Part shown: positions 8,863-18,298 of the stretch, piece after piece
Layout: every line of letters begins with the position of its first letter
How positions within the stretch are numbered: position 1 is the stretch's first letter
Assembly (NCBI GenBank): GCA_016458225.1
Contig: JAEMGR010000015.1
Location: 62,001-126,000, forward strand
Source: Myxococcaceae bacterium JPH2
Lineage (GTDB): Bacteria > Myxococcota > Myxococcia > Myxococcales > Myxococcaceae
DNA: 64,000 bases
Direction of reading: 5' to 3'
Notes under the pieces: model-generated
Told to the model about the DNA's origin: nothing
Databases searched by the model: none
What the model saw: only the letters and a program-made list of their open reading frames with translations
Position numbers and translations under genes: made by a program

Positions 8863-9432
8863 TCAATGCTCTCGCGCGGCGACGTAGCGATCCACCTCGC
8901 GGTCCACGGCCGCGGTGAACCGAGGCTCCAGCTCCTCGAGAATCTCCCACTCGGTCTCCAGGGAGCGATTGAGCGTGGGGTGTGCCGAGCGCGGAATGCC
9001 AGGCTCCACCGCGATGAGTTCCCGCGGCCCCAGGTTCGCCACGTCGGTTGACGTGTTCAGACCGGAACTCGGGAAGGTGGGCAGGGACTGCTGGCGAGCG
9101 AAGGAGAACGCGGTGATGTTGTAGGCCCGCACCACCATCCCGCCCCGCGGCAGCGGATACCCCTGGATGATGGCCTTCGACCAGCGCACGCCCATGTCGT
9201 GGCTCCCGCTCATCTTCCAGGGCGTGTGGAGCAGGTACGGATCCGTGCTCGGCAGCAAGGAATAGCCTTGCTCCGACAGGACCTTCTCCGCCGCGTGCAT
9301 CACCTGGGTGGGTTCCTGGTGATACACGACGAAGCTGCTCGTGCGCTCCTTGAGCATCTTCCGGTCATTGGCGCACCCCACCAGCCCCAGCGCCAACACC
9401 AGTCCCCCAAGCACCACGAGCCTTCGCGTCAT
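8863..9432 (-). CDS. Predicted lipoprotein of unknown function
   Basis: 189 residues starting MTRRLVVLGGLVLALGLVGC, a short charged head, hydrophobic stretch and lipobox (LVGC), so it should be lipid-anchored in the envelope. The mature part is soluble, with segments such as QVMHAAEKVLSEQGYSLLP and ending in a long helix. The ATG at 9432 has GGAG and AAGGA just upstream; the reading from 9453 lacks a better site. I do not recognise a family. The gene points the same way as the cas genes, but the 173-bp gap suggests separate expression. Confidence 0.85.
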   Translation of the reverse strand: MTRRLVVLGGLVLALGLVGCANDRKMLKERTSSFVVYHQEPTQVMHAAEKVLSEQGYSLLPSTDPYLLHTPWKMSGSHDMGVRWSKAIIQGYPLPRGGMVVRAYNITAFSFARQQSLPTFPSSGLNTSTDVANLGPRELIAVEPGIPRSAHPTLNRSLETEWEILEELEPRFTAAVDREVDRYVAAREH

Positions 9433-9512
9433 GTCCTTGCTCCCAGGACCCACTGAAGTGGATGCGGGGCCCCAAGGAATGAACGGCCCGATGCACAGGG
9501 CATATCGAACGG

Positions 9513-10883
<1,371 letters not shown>

Positions 10884-10914
10884 CACGGCGTTCCTCCCGG
10901 GAATGAACAGACAT

Positions 10915-10951
10915 GAGGCACCGGGCAGGACTCCCCCCTGCCCGGCACCTC
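10915..10951 (-). terminator. Strong hairpin terminator after the 11 kb lipoprotein gene
   Basis: GAGG-CA-CCGGGCAGG pairs with CCTGCCCGG-CA-CCTC, giving 4 + 9 bp of stem with one symmetric mismatch and a short C-rich loop. It lies 28 bp past the stop of the minus-strand gene at 10979-11797. No T-run follows on that strand. Confidence 0.7.
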
Positions 10952-10978
10952 GGAGACTTCAGACCGCGATGACTGGGA

Positions 10979-11797
10979 TTACCGAGCCGCCGTGACGTAC
11001 TCGCTGGTGATGTTCATGTCACCGGCCGAGCCGCGCACGTCGATGCCCGTGAAGCTCTGGTAGGGATACGCACCCAGGGCGATGGTCTCGATGAACTCGA
11101 CCTCGTCACCGACGATGTCCTTGCCGTCGATGTTCACCGTGAAGGGCTGCTCGGCCGTCTTCACGCTCCAAGCGCAGGCGCCGATTGCGCCCTTGCCGTG
11201 GTTGGAGATGGAGTGGAAGTCCACGTCGAACTGGTAGAAGTCCGTCTGGAGGGCCATCCACTTGAGGAAGTCCCGCCAGTTGGTGAAGGTGATGACCATG
11301 CCCGCCGGCTGGCTGGTCGAGCCCGTCAGCGTGCCGTTGTGATAGACATTCATGATGTAGCCCGAGCCGCCCGGGCCGCCCGTGAAGGAAGGCTTCAGCA
11401 CCGCCTCGCCCTTCGTCTTGCCCTGGAGGACCTGGAGGCTGCTGACCACCTGGTCACCCGAGCGGGCAGCCAGGGTCAGCGCGGCCTGGTCGCCCTCGAG
11501 GCGAACCTGGGACGTCTGCGACCAACGCACGGCCTTGGCGAAGTTGCTGGAAACGCCGTCGGACTTCGCGCTCGCGAGCCCCTGGACCAGCACGCCCTTC
11601 TCGGACGCGGTCACGCTCGCCTTGCCCAGCGCGCAATGAGAGACACCATCGAACCGCTGGACGCAGGAGGACTCGGCCTTCGCCTCCTGGTTCGCGATCT
11701 CAGGGTTGGTGTTGGCATCGTCGGGGCCAGCCTGACAACCCGCAGCCAGAGACAGGATGGCCGCGGTCATGAGGCGGCCGGTCAGCTTCCACTGCAT
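10979..11797 (-). CDS. Predicted secreted lipoprotein, unknown family
   Basis: 272 residues. The N-terminus MQWKLTGRLMTAAILSLAAG plus Cys is a lipoprotein signal. The mature protein has two early cysteines in AESSCVQRFDGVSHCALGK, then a region rich in beta-strand-like segments, a Gly-rich stretch (FTGGPGGSGYIMN) and a C-terminus with SFTGIDVRGSAGDMN. The start at 11797 has AAGAGGT upstream; a longer reading to 11842 would not begin with a signal peptide. No family recognised. It stands alone with terminators on both sides. Confidence 0.8.
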   Translation of the reverse strand: MQWKLTGRLMTAAILSLAAGCQAGPDDANTNPEIANQEAKAESSCVQRFDGVSHCALGKASVTASEKGVLVQGLASAKSDGVSSNFAKAVRWSQTSQVRLEGDQAALTLAARSGDQVVSSLQVLQGKTKGEAVLKPSFTGGPGGSGYIMNVYHNGTLTGSTSQPAGMVITFTNWRDFLKWMALQTDFYQFDVDFHSISNHGKGAIGACAWSVKTAEQPFTVNIDGKDIVGDEVEFIETIALGAYPYQSFTGIDVRGSAGDMNITSEYVTAAR

Positions 11798-12011
11798 GTC
11801 ATACCTCTTGGTGAGAGAAGAACCAGCGTCCCCGCCCTCCAAGAACCGTGAGCCCTGCCCCCCAGTGGCTCGCGTTTCTCTTCAGGCGGTCGCGGCTCTT
11901 CACTGCACTGTTCGCGCCAAGCCGTGAAACACCCGGCGAGACATGCGCTTCCGAGTGAGACAGGCACAGGTGTCTCGGGCGCGTGTGGCGCGGCCCGTCT
12001 CAATCCCATGC

Positions 12012-12040
12012 GGGCCTGTATCACGCCTTGTTACAGGCCC
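12012..12040 (-). terminator. Hairpin terminator after the DUF2156 gene
   Basis: A perfect 9-bp stem GGGCCTGTA/TACAGGCCC with an 11-nt loop lies 13 bp past the stop of the minus-strand gene at 12053-13429, closing the marR-ClC-DUF2156 operon. Confidence 0.7.
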
Positions 12041-12052
12041 TCGTCCGGGACG

Positions 12053-13429
12053 CTAGCGGCCGGGCAAACGCAGGTCGCGCGAGCGGAAGAGCAGCCCGGA
12101 CGCGGTGGCGGGCGCGAGCACCGACGCGACGATGACCGCCCAGTCCCCGGGCCCTCGCGCGCGGGCGGCGTTGAAGGCCGCGGCCTGGAGAAAGGTCAGG
12201 CACGCATCCGCCGCCGTGAGCCCACCCAGCGCGGTCGCCAGCCGGTCACTCCACCGACGCACGAGCGCGAACAGCCCCGCGGCCAGCCCGACATCGAAGA
12301 GCACCCAACCCCACTGCACGGACGCGGAGGGGAACCAACGCGCACTCAACGGCAGGGCCAGCAGCGCCGTCCAGGGCACGAGCAGCACGGCCAACAGGTG
12401 CACGAGGAGGCGCGGCCGGCGCACCAGCGTGGCCAACCCGAAGAGCACGAGGCTGCCCTGGGCGAAGGCTCGCAGCGCGTCGTACACCGCCAGCGGCCCG
12501 CTCCCACCGGGTGGATAGGACAAGGAGATGGGCACCCACGCGTCCGGTCGGAACTTCGCCTTGAACGCGTGCAGCCCCTCGAAGTCGAACAGGGGACGGC
12601 CGCAGGCCCGCGCCAATCGCAGCCACGGCCGCACCGGCCCCGCCAGGGGTGCGAGGCCCAGCGTCACGTAGCGACGTCCCTCGGATGCCGCCGCGCGCAT
12701 CGCCGCGTCCACCAGCAGCTCCACCGTGCCGTTGGGCGCGCTCGGGTCCCGCAGCAGGTCCTGGAGGAACCAGCCGTCGCGCGCGTACACGGGCGACACG
12801 GACAGGAAGCCTCGGACCTGCCCCTCCACCTCCGCCACGAAGGCGCGCCGCTCTCGTGCGAAGGCCGAAGGCGCCAGCCGCACCAGGAAGCCCATGGGGG
12901 CCATGCGCCGCGCCGCCAACCAGCGCTCCATCAACGCCCCCACCGCGCGATGCGTGGGATGCGCCGCGTCCTCCATCACCTCGGCGGAGACCTCACGCAC
13001 GATGACGCGGTGGGCTCGGGCGCGGCGCAGTTGCTCGCGGAGGCTCCGGCTGCCCCGCACCACCGCTTCCCACCGCGCCGGGTCCCATACGGGCTGCTCG
13101 CCCACGGAGAGCTGCTCCACCTGGGTCAGCTCGGCGAAGCGAGGCTCGGTGGCGAAGAAGCACACGCGCCGGCCCGCGTCTCGCGCGGCTTGCTGGAACT
13201 CGAGCGTCACCTCGCGCACCCGCTCGTGCGCGGCGATGGGCGCGCCCGCCGCCACCCACGCGCCGCCCGTGTCCACGTAGGCGACACATCCGTCGCCCGC
13301 CGCGTCGAACCAATACGCGAAGCCGGGCTGGAGCACCTGGAACGACGTGGCGTTCCAGCCGTACTGGCGCAGCAGCGACAACACCCGGGCGCGCTCGACG
13401 TCCGGCCGGGATGGAATGGCGTCCTCCAC
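12053..13429 (-). CDS. DUF2156 protein, MprF-like aminoacyl-lipid synthase domain with C-terminal membrane segments
   Basis: 458 residues. Residues about 1-310 resemble the GNAT-fold catalytic domain of phosphatidylglycerol lysyl/alanyl transferases (DUF2156): PGFAYWFDAAGDGCVAYVDT, REQLRRARAHRVIVREVS, GFLVRLAPSAFARERRAFVA, GTVELLVDAAMRAA, YVTLGLAPLAG and FEGLHAFKAKFRPDAW. About four hydrophobic segments follow. MprF has its membrane part at the N-terminus, so here the order is reversed and the membrane part small. The start is a GTG with GAGGAG nine bases upstream, 13 bp after the ClC stop, so the genes are coupled. A role in modifying membrane lipid charge is inferred. Confidence 0.82.
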   Translation of the reverse strand: MEDAIPSRPDVERARVLSLLRQYGWNATSFQVLQPGFAYWFDAAGDGCVAYVDTGGAWVAAGAPIAAHERVREVTLEFQQAARDAGRRVCFFATEPRFAELTQVEQLSVGEQPVWDPARWEAVVRGSRSLREQLRRARAHRVIVREVSAEVMEDAAHPTHRAVGALMERWLAARRMAPMGFLVRLAPSAFARERRAFVAEVEGQVRGFLSVSPVYARDGWFLQDLLRDPSAPNGTVELLVDAAMRAAASEGRRYVTLGLAPLAGPVRPWLRLARACGRPLFDFEGLHAFKAKFRPDAWVPISLSYPPGGSGPLAVYDALRAFAQGSLVLFGLATLVRRPRLLVHLLAVLLVPWTALLALPLSARWFPSASVQWGWVLFDVGLAAGLFALVRRWSDRLATALGGLTAADACLTFLQAAAFNAARARGPGDWAVIVASVLAPATASGLLFRSRDLRLPGR

Positions 13430-13442
13430 GAGGTGCGACTCC

Positions 13443-15341
13443 TCAGCCCGCGTGCGTCGCGCGCGGCGTCAACGGGCGCGTGGGCTTCAGGCCTTGCTCC
13501 ACCCGCCGCGCATTGTCCAATCGCTGCCGATGCGCGGACAACAAGTCGCTGCGGGTGACGATGCCCACCACGCGCGTGGGGGCGTCTCGGCGCACCACGG
13601 GCAGGCGGCCCACGCCCTCCTCCACCATCAGGTCCGCTGCCTCGCGCAGCGAGCTGTCCTCGAAGGCCACCGCCAGCGGGCGCTTCAGCAGCTCGGCCAC
13701 CCGCCTGCCTCCGGGCACCGCGCCATCCAGCAAGTCCCTGCGTGTGAGGACGCCCATCAGCGCGCCGTCGGGCGCCACCACGGGGAAGCCCTGGTGCCGG
13801 GTGCCCTCCGCGCCCGAGCCGAACCACGCGCGCACGTCCTCCAAGGTGCGCTCGGAGGCCAGCGTCACCACCTGGCGCGCGGCATGGTCCTTCACCAGCG
13901 CCTGGCTCAGCGGATCCACGCCGTACTCGGTGAGGACGCGCCCACCCCGCCGCGCCAGCTTCTCCGTCATGATGGAGTGGCGCATCAGCAACGACGACAC
14001 GAGGTACGCCGCCGAGCACCCGCCCAGGAGCGGCAAGAGGCCCATGGGCTGACGCGTGGTCTCGAAGGCGAAGACGACGGAGGCCAACAGCGCGCGCGAG
14101 GCGCCCGCGAAGATGGCCGCCATGCCCACCAGCGCGGCGATGCGCACGTCCACGCCCAGCTGCGGCGCCAGCAGCGTGGCCAGGAGCCCCAGCCCCGAGC
14201 CCAGTCCGCCGCCCAGGGTGAAGAGCGGCGCCAGGGTGCCACCGGACGTGCCGCTGCCCAGCGCGATGGACCAGGACACGAACTTCATCACGCAGAACAG
14301 CAACATGGCCGAGCCCACGAAGCGGCCAGAGAGGATGTCCTCGATGTTGGTGTAGCCCACGCCCAACGTGCGCGGAGAGAACCAGCCCACCCCGCCCACC
14401 ACCACCGCGCCCAGCGCCGGCCACCACATCCAGTGCAGCGGCAGCTTCTCGAACGCGTCCTCAATGGCATACACGGCCTTGGTGGCGCCCATGGAGGCCA
14501 GGCCCACCACCGCGCCCATGACGATGTAGAACGCCAGCGCGGGACCCGACGGCGCCACCAGGTCCGGCATGGCGAAGGCCGGCGCGCCGCCCACGAAGGC
14601 CATGCGTACGCCCGTGGCCGTCGCCGTGGCCAGCGCCACGGGGATGACCGAGCGCGGCCGGTACTCGAACAGCAGCAACTCGACCGCCAGCAGCACGGCC
14701 GACACCGGCGCGCCGAACGTCGCCGCCATGCCCGCCGCCGCGCCCGCGGCCAGCAGGGCCTTGCGCTCATCCGCCGTCACGCGCAGCAGCTGCCCCAAGA
14801 GCGAGCCCAGCGCGCCGCCCGTGGCGATGATGGGTCCCTCGGCGCCGAACGGCCCGCCCGTGCCGATGGCCACGGCGGCGGACAGCGGCTTGAGGAACGT
14901 CATGCGCGGCGGGATGCGGCTCTGGTTGTAGAGCACCTGCTCCATGGCCTCGGGGATGCCGTGGCCTCGGATGGCGCGCGAGCCGTAGCGGGCCATGAAG
15001 CCCACCACCACCGCGCCCACCACCGGCACGCCGATGACCCACGGGCCGAGCGCGTGGTCCGCGGGAGACAGGTTCTCCGTCGACAAGCGCCCGAAGAAGG
15101 CGATGTTGGTGAACAGGTGGATGAGGGCCCCCAGGCCCTGGGCCACCAGCCCCGCGGCGATCGCCAACAGCACCGCCATGCCGCTGATGAACACCACGCG
15201 GCCATCCACGGGCTCCACGGCCCGAGGCCAGCGCTGATCCGCCAGCGTGGGCCCCATGGAGGGCGCGACCGGCAAGCGCGCCCGCGCCTCGGGCCCTTCT
15301 CCGTGACCTTCCTCTACCCGCTCCAGCTCAGGCCTCTTCAT
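13443..15341 (-). CDS. ClC-family chloride channel/transporter with C-terminal CBS pair
   Basis: 632 residues. A typical ClC membrane core carries the anion-path motifs GHGIPEAM, GAEGPIIATGG (with the gating Glu), and GSGTSGGTLAPLFTLGG, and is followed by two CBS domains ending in VVGIVTRSDLL, a nucleotide-sensing module. Odd points: Ser of GSGIP is His, the Arg/Lys before the gating Glu is Ala, and the residue matching the E. coli proton glutamate appears to be Leu (AVELLLFEY), which could mean channel-like behaviour. The ATG at 15341 overlaps marR by 14 bp and has CGAGG upstream; the long reading to 15548 is a marR shadow. Confidence 0.93.
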   Translation of the reverse strand: MKRPELERVEEGHGEGPEARARLPVAPSMGPTLADQRWPRAVEPVDGRVVFISGMAVLLAIAAGLVAQGLGALIHLFTNIAFFGRLSTENLSPADHALGPWVIGVPVVGAVVVGFMARYGSRAIRGHGIPEAMEQVLYNQSRIPPRMTFLKPLSAAVAIGTGGPFGAEGPIIATGGALGSLLGQLLRVTADERKALLAAGAAAGMAATFGAPVSAVLLAVELLLFEYRPRSVIPVALATATATGVRMAFVGGAPAFAMPDLVAPSGPALAFYIVMGAVVGLASMGATKAVYAIEDAFEKLPLHWMWWPALGAVVVGGVGWFSPRTLGVGYTNIEDILSGRFVGSAMLLFCVMKFVSWSIALGSGTSGGTLAPLFTLGGGLGSGLGLLATLLAPQLGVDVRIAALVGMAAIFAGASRALLASVVFAFETTRQPMGLLPLLGGCSAAYLVSSLLMRHSIMTEKLARRGGRVLTEYGVDPLSQALVKDHAARQVVTLASERTLEDVRAWFGSGAEGTRHQGFPVVAPDGALMGVLTRRDLLDGAVPGGRRVAELLKRPLAVAFEDSSLREAADLMVEEGVGRLPVVRRDAPTRVVGIVTRSDLLSAHRQRLDNARRVEQGLKPTRPLTPRATHAG

Positions 15342-15864
15342 GGGATGAACCTCGTGTCCTCTTGCCCCGCGCACGGGGCTCGTCTTCAAAAAAGAGCGGG
15401 GCCTCGTCACCCTCCAGGCCCAGCTCGGAAACCCATGCCGTGAGCCCACGCGCCAGCCCCGCGCGCGTGGCGGGGTCCAGGGCGCGCAGCCCGGTGATGA
15501 GGCGGGCTTGCGCCATCGGCGGGGCATCCCGCACCACGGCGCGTCCATCCGGCGTCAGGGACACCTCCACCCGACGGCCGTCCTCGGCGGAGGCTCCGCG
15601 GCTCACGAGTCCTCGCTCGATGAGCTTCGTCACCACCACGGACACGCTGCTCTGGTGCGTGAGCGTGCGCGCGGCCAGCTCGTTGATGGAGCACGGCCCG
15701 CCCTCCGCCAACTGCTGGAGCACGAAGAGCTGCGCGCCGCTGATGCCCACCAGCCGCTCCGACGCCCGAGCGGAGACGCGCAGCAGCCTCACCAGCCGCC
15801 GCACGCCATCCATCACCGCGCGCACCTCGGCTGGGTCTTCCGTTCGCTTTGTATGGGAGCCCAT
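15328..15864 (-). CDS. MarR-family transcriptional regulator
   Basis: 178 residues with the MarR winged-helix: GISGAQLFVLQQLAEGGPCS, INELAARTLTHQSSVSVVVT as the recognition region, and the wing RGASAEDGRRVEVSLTPDGR. It should bind DNA as a dimer and usually represses its own operon in response to small ligands. It is the first gene of an operon with the ClC protein (14-bp overlap) and the DUF2156 protein. A palindrome covers its start codon, suggesting autoregulation. Confidence 0.93.
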   Translation of the reverse strand: MGSHTKRTEDPAEVRAVMDGVRRLVRLLRVSARASERLVGISGAQLFVLQQLAEGGPCSINELAARTLTHQSSVSVVVTKLIERGLVSRGASAEDGRRVEVSLTPDGRAVVRDAPPMAQARLITGLRALDPATRAGLARGLTAWVSELGLEGDEAPLFFEDEPRARGKRTRGSSHEEA

Positions 15865-15865
15865 A
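15852..15865. promoter_or_regulatory. Palindrome on the marR start codon, candidate MarR operator
   Basis: TATGGG-AG-CCCATA is a perfect 6-bp inverted repeat with a 2-bp centre. The marR ATG (15862-15864) lies inside it, so a bound dimer would block initiation of transcription or translation of the marR-ClC-DUF2156 operon. The protein-site link is inferred. Confidence 0.5.
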
Positions 15866-16077
15866 TATTTGCGCGGAAGGTACGCGCCGGCTCCACGCGT
15901 CGCAAGCGGGAGTGCGGGCGCGCTCGGCCTGAAGCAGGGCTTCCGGACAGCGCGGCGTTAGGCCACCTGCTGGCTCCCCGCAGCGCTGGGCAATGAACAA
16001 AAGGGTGGGGGCACGACTCCGGCGCGCCGGGCCTCGCAGTATGGACACCCAGGGCTCTCCAGCCAGGAGCGAGGGGT

Positions 16078-16794
16078 TTGAGACATTTCCGGATGACCGG
16101 CGCGCGTGGCGCGGCCGTGCTGTCGTGGTGCATCGGGTGCGCGCTGTGGCTCCCGACCGAGGCGCTCGCGGAGCCGCGCACCAACGTGGGGCGCTGGCTT
16201 ACCACCGACGCCGCCGAGGGGCTGGATGCGCCGGTGCTCGGCCTCCAACGCTCGGCCTTGCCGCTTGTCGCGGGGCTCGCGGTGGACACGTCGGTGTACG
16301 GCGACGCGCTGCTCGCGCTCAACGCGGGGCTGCGCTGGTCAGGAGCGGTCGGACCGCACCGGCTCGTGCTCGGCGCGCGCTACACGCACCTGGTGGGCCG
16401 CTCGGTGTACTCGAGCATCGTCACATCCAAGGAGCCGGCCCTCGAGCGCTTCTCTCCGGAGCTGTCCGGCCCCAGCTTCTACGCGGTCTATGGCGTGAGC
16501 CTGGGCTCGGTGCTGATTCAAGGCGAGGCGCGCTACGCCACCTTTGACACGGACTACCTGTCGCTCACGGCCACCGCCGCGTGGAACTTCCTGGGGCACT
16601 GGTCGCTCGTCGCCGAGGGCGGCGTGCGCATCAAGGGAGGCGACACGCCGCGTGGCGCGCTCGGCGTGCGGTATGGCGGCGAGCACCTGGGATTGGGCGT
16701 GGGGCTGGCCTACGTGGACCTCAGCGACCCAGCGCTTCCGGGCAAGGACCTACCCGTGCTCCCCGTAATCGATCTCTCCTGGATCTTCCGATGA
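16078..16794 (+). CDS. Predicted outer-membrane beta-barrel protein
   Basis: 238 residues with an N-terminal signal peptide ending LPTEALA and then alternating amphipathic strands (LLALNAGLRWSGAVGPHRLV, LVLGARYTHLVG, SVLIQGEARYATF, LSLTATAAWNFLG, LVAEGGVRIKG) and a terminal aromatic residue in PVIDLSWIFR, the usual end of a barrel. The start is a TTG at 16078 with AGGAG eight bases upstream; an ATG at 16093 is the alternative. It overlaps the next lipoprotein gene by 4 bp (ATGA), so the two proteins probably work together. Function unknown. Confidence 0.82.
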   Translation: MRHFRMTGARGAAVLSWCIGCALWLPTEALAEPRTNVGRWLTTDAAEGLDAPVLGLQRSALPLVAGLAVDTSVYGDALLALNAGLRWSGAVGPHRLVLGARYTHLVGRSVYSSIVTSKEPALERFSPELSGPSFYAVYGVSLGSVLIQGEARYATFDTDYLSLTATAAWNFLGHWSLVAEGGVRIKGGDTPRGALGVRYGGEHLGLGVGLAYVDLSDPALPGKDLPVLPVIDLSWIFR

Positions 16795-17369
16795 CGACCC
16801 GCGCGCTCGCCCTGATGTGCTTGATGCTGTCCGCGTGCTCCGCGGAGATCGAGGTCCAGACGGATCCGATCAACCAATCGGTGCCCGTCACGTCATTGCT
16901 GGCCCCGGTCTACGCGGAGGTGGCCATCGACCTGCCCGAGGAGACGCGCAGCGTGGACGTCACCGTCAACGCGGTGTCCTCCACCCTCACCGTGGTGAAC
17001 CCCACCCAGACCTTGACGCTGCGACTGGGGGCTCGCTTGTCCTTCACCGGCAAGGCCACGCCCACGGAGCCCGTGCTCTACACGGACATCAACCGCCCCG
17101 CGTACTTCGACCAGGCCACGGTGCTGTTGCCCACGCGTGACTTCGCGGCCAACACCCGCACGCCGCTCACCCTGGAGAGCCCCGCGCTCGCGCAGGCCCT
17201 GGGCAAGCCTCGGGTGTGGCTCATCCTCGACAACACCGTGGCGCGCGCGGGAGGACTTCCGCTCGAGCCGCTGCCGGTCAACGTCCAGCTCCAGGACATC
17301 GTCTTCCACGCCACCGTCACCAAGCAGTTCCCCGGGCTCGGCGGCGCGCTGGAGGTCGGCGGGCTCTAG
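16791..17369 (+). CDS. Predicted lipoprotein paired with outer-membrane barrel
   Basis: 192 residues beginning MTTRALALMCLMLSAC, a lipoprotein signal with lipobox LSAC. The mature part is beta-rich (VAIDLPEETRSVDVTVNAVS, TLTLRLGARLSFTGKA, LEPLPVNVQLQDIVFHATVT). Its ATG overlaps the barrel stop, which fixes the start. No family recognised. A role as periplasmic partner of the barrel is inferred from coupling only. It converges on mtgA, with four bases between the genes. Confidence 0.83.
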   Translation: MTTRALALMCLMLSACSAEIEVQTDPINQSVPVTSLLAPVYAEVAIDLPEETRSVDVTVNAVSSTLTVVNPTQTLTLRLGARLSFTGKATPTEPVLYTDINRPAYFDQATVLLPTRDFAANTRTPLTLESPALAQALGKPRVWLILDNTVARAGGLPLEPLPVNVQLQDIVFHATVTKQFPGLGGALEVGGL

Positions 17370-17373
17370 GCGC

Positions 17374-18264
17374 TCAGCCCTCTTCCTCGACAGGCTCTTC
17401 CGCGTCACCCGCTCCGGCCGGGGCGCGGCCCAGGAGGCGATCCACCTCGCCGTGCGCCTCTTCGGCCTGCGCGTGGGTGATGCGGTGGACCGTCTCCAGC
17501 TGCGTCACGATGCGATGCGCGTGGCGCCACAGCGCGGGCGAGCCCGAGGTGGGCGAGCGCTTGCGCGGCGCGGGCAGCATGGCGGCGAGGATGGCGCCCT
17601 GGGCCACGGAGACCTGGGCCGCGGGCACGCCGAAGTGCTCGCGCGCGCCCGCGTCGATGCCGTAGACGCCGTTGCCCCACTCGACGACGTTCAGGTACAG
17701 CGTGAGGATTCGCTTCTTGGTGAGCGCGTCCTCCAGCCGACGCGCCAGCACCAGCTCCTTGCCCTTGCGCCAGAGGCTGCGGTCCGTGGACAGCCAGAGG
17801 TTCTTGGCGAGCTGCTGCGTGATGGTGGACGCGCCGCGACCCAGCTTGTGCTTGCGCACCGACTCCTCCACGGCGCGGGCCAGCTCCACCGTGTCCACGC
17901 CATCGTGCAGGTAGAAGCTGGCGTCCTCGGAGATGACCACCGCGTCCACCGCGTGCTTCGCGATGGAGGACAGGGGCACCCACTGCTGGCGGCGGCGCGC
18001 CTTCTTCCCTTCCTCGCGAGCCTCCTCCGCGCGCTGCTCGATGAGCGCCGTCGTCTTCGGATTCTGCGCGGCCAGCCACGTCGCGTCGGGCAACGTGAGG
18101 TAGGCGTGCGCCCCGAAGCCCAACAGCACCACGAGCGCCAGCATCAGCCAGCGTCCCCAGCGCGTCTGCGAGCGACGGCGCACCGTCCGCGTCTTGCGGG
18201 TGGTGACCTGGGAAGGGGGGCGAGAATCCGGCTTGGACCGGCGCGCCGGCGGCGAGGTGGCCAT
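17374..18264 (-). CDS. mtgA: Monofunctional peptidoglycan glycosyltransferase (GT51)
   Basis: 296 residues: basic cytoplasmic tail, one membrane segment (WLMLALVVLLGFGAHAYL), then a GT51 domain that polymerises lipid II into glycan strands on the periplasmic face. Conserved motifs are ISEDASFYLHDGVD with the catalytic Glu, GRGASTITQQLAKNLWLS, RKGKELVLARRLE and KKRILTLYLNVVEWGNGVYG. There is no transpeptidase domain, so it is the monofunctional form. The C-terminus has an acidic tail. The divergent-strand kinase gene starts upstream on the same strand, 34 bp away. Confidence 0.95.
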   Translation of the reverse strand: MATSPPARRSKPDSRPPSQVTTRKTRTVRRRSQTRWGRWLMLALVVLLGFGAHAYLTLPDATWLAAQNPKTTALIEQRAEEAREEGKKARRRQQWVPLSSIAKHAVDAVVISEDASFYLHDGVDTVELARAVEESVRKHKLGRGASTITQQLAKNLWLSTDRSLWRKGKELVLARRLEDALTKKRILTLYLNVVEWGNGVYGIDAGAREHFGVPAAQVSVAQGAILAAMLPAPRKRSPTSGSPALWRHAHRIVTQLETVHRITHAQAEEAHGEVDRLLGRAPAGAGDAEEPVEEEG

Positions 18265-18298
18265 CGGGGCCTGTCTCTAGCGCCTCCCTCCCGCCTCG

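Noticed and set aside
13347-15443. A 698-codon plus-strand open frame over the ClC gene
   Set aside because: Antisense to a gene with clear ClC and CBS motifs; His/Arg/Gln-rich composition typical of a GC shadow.
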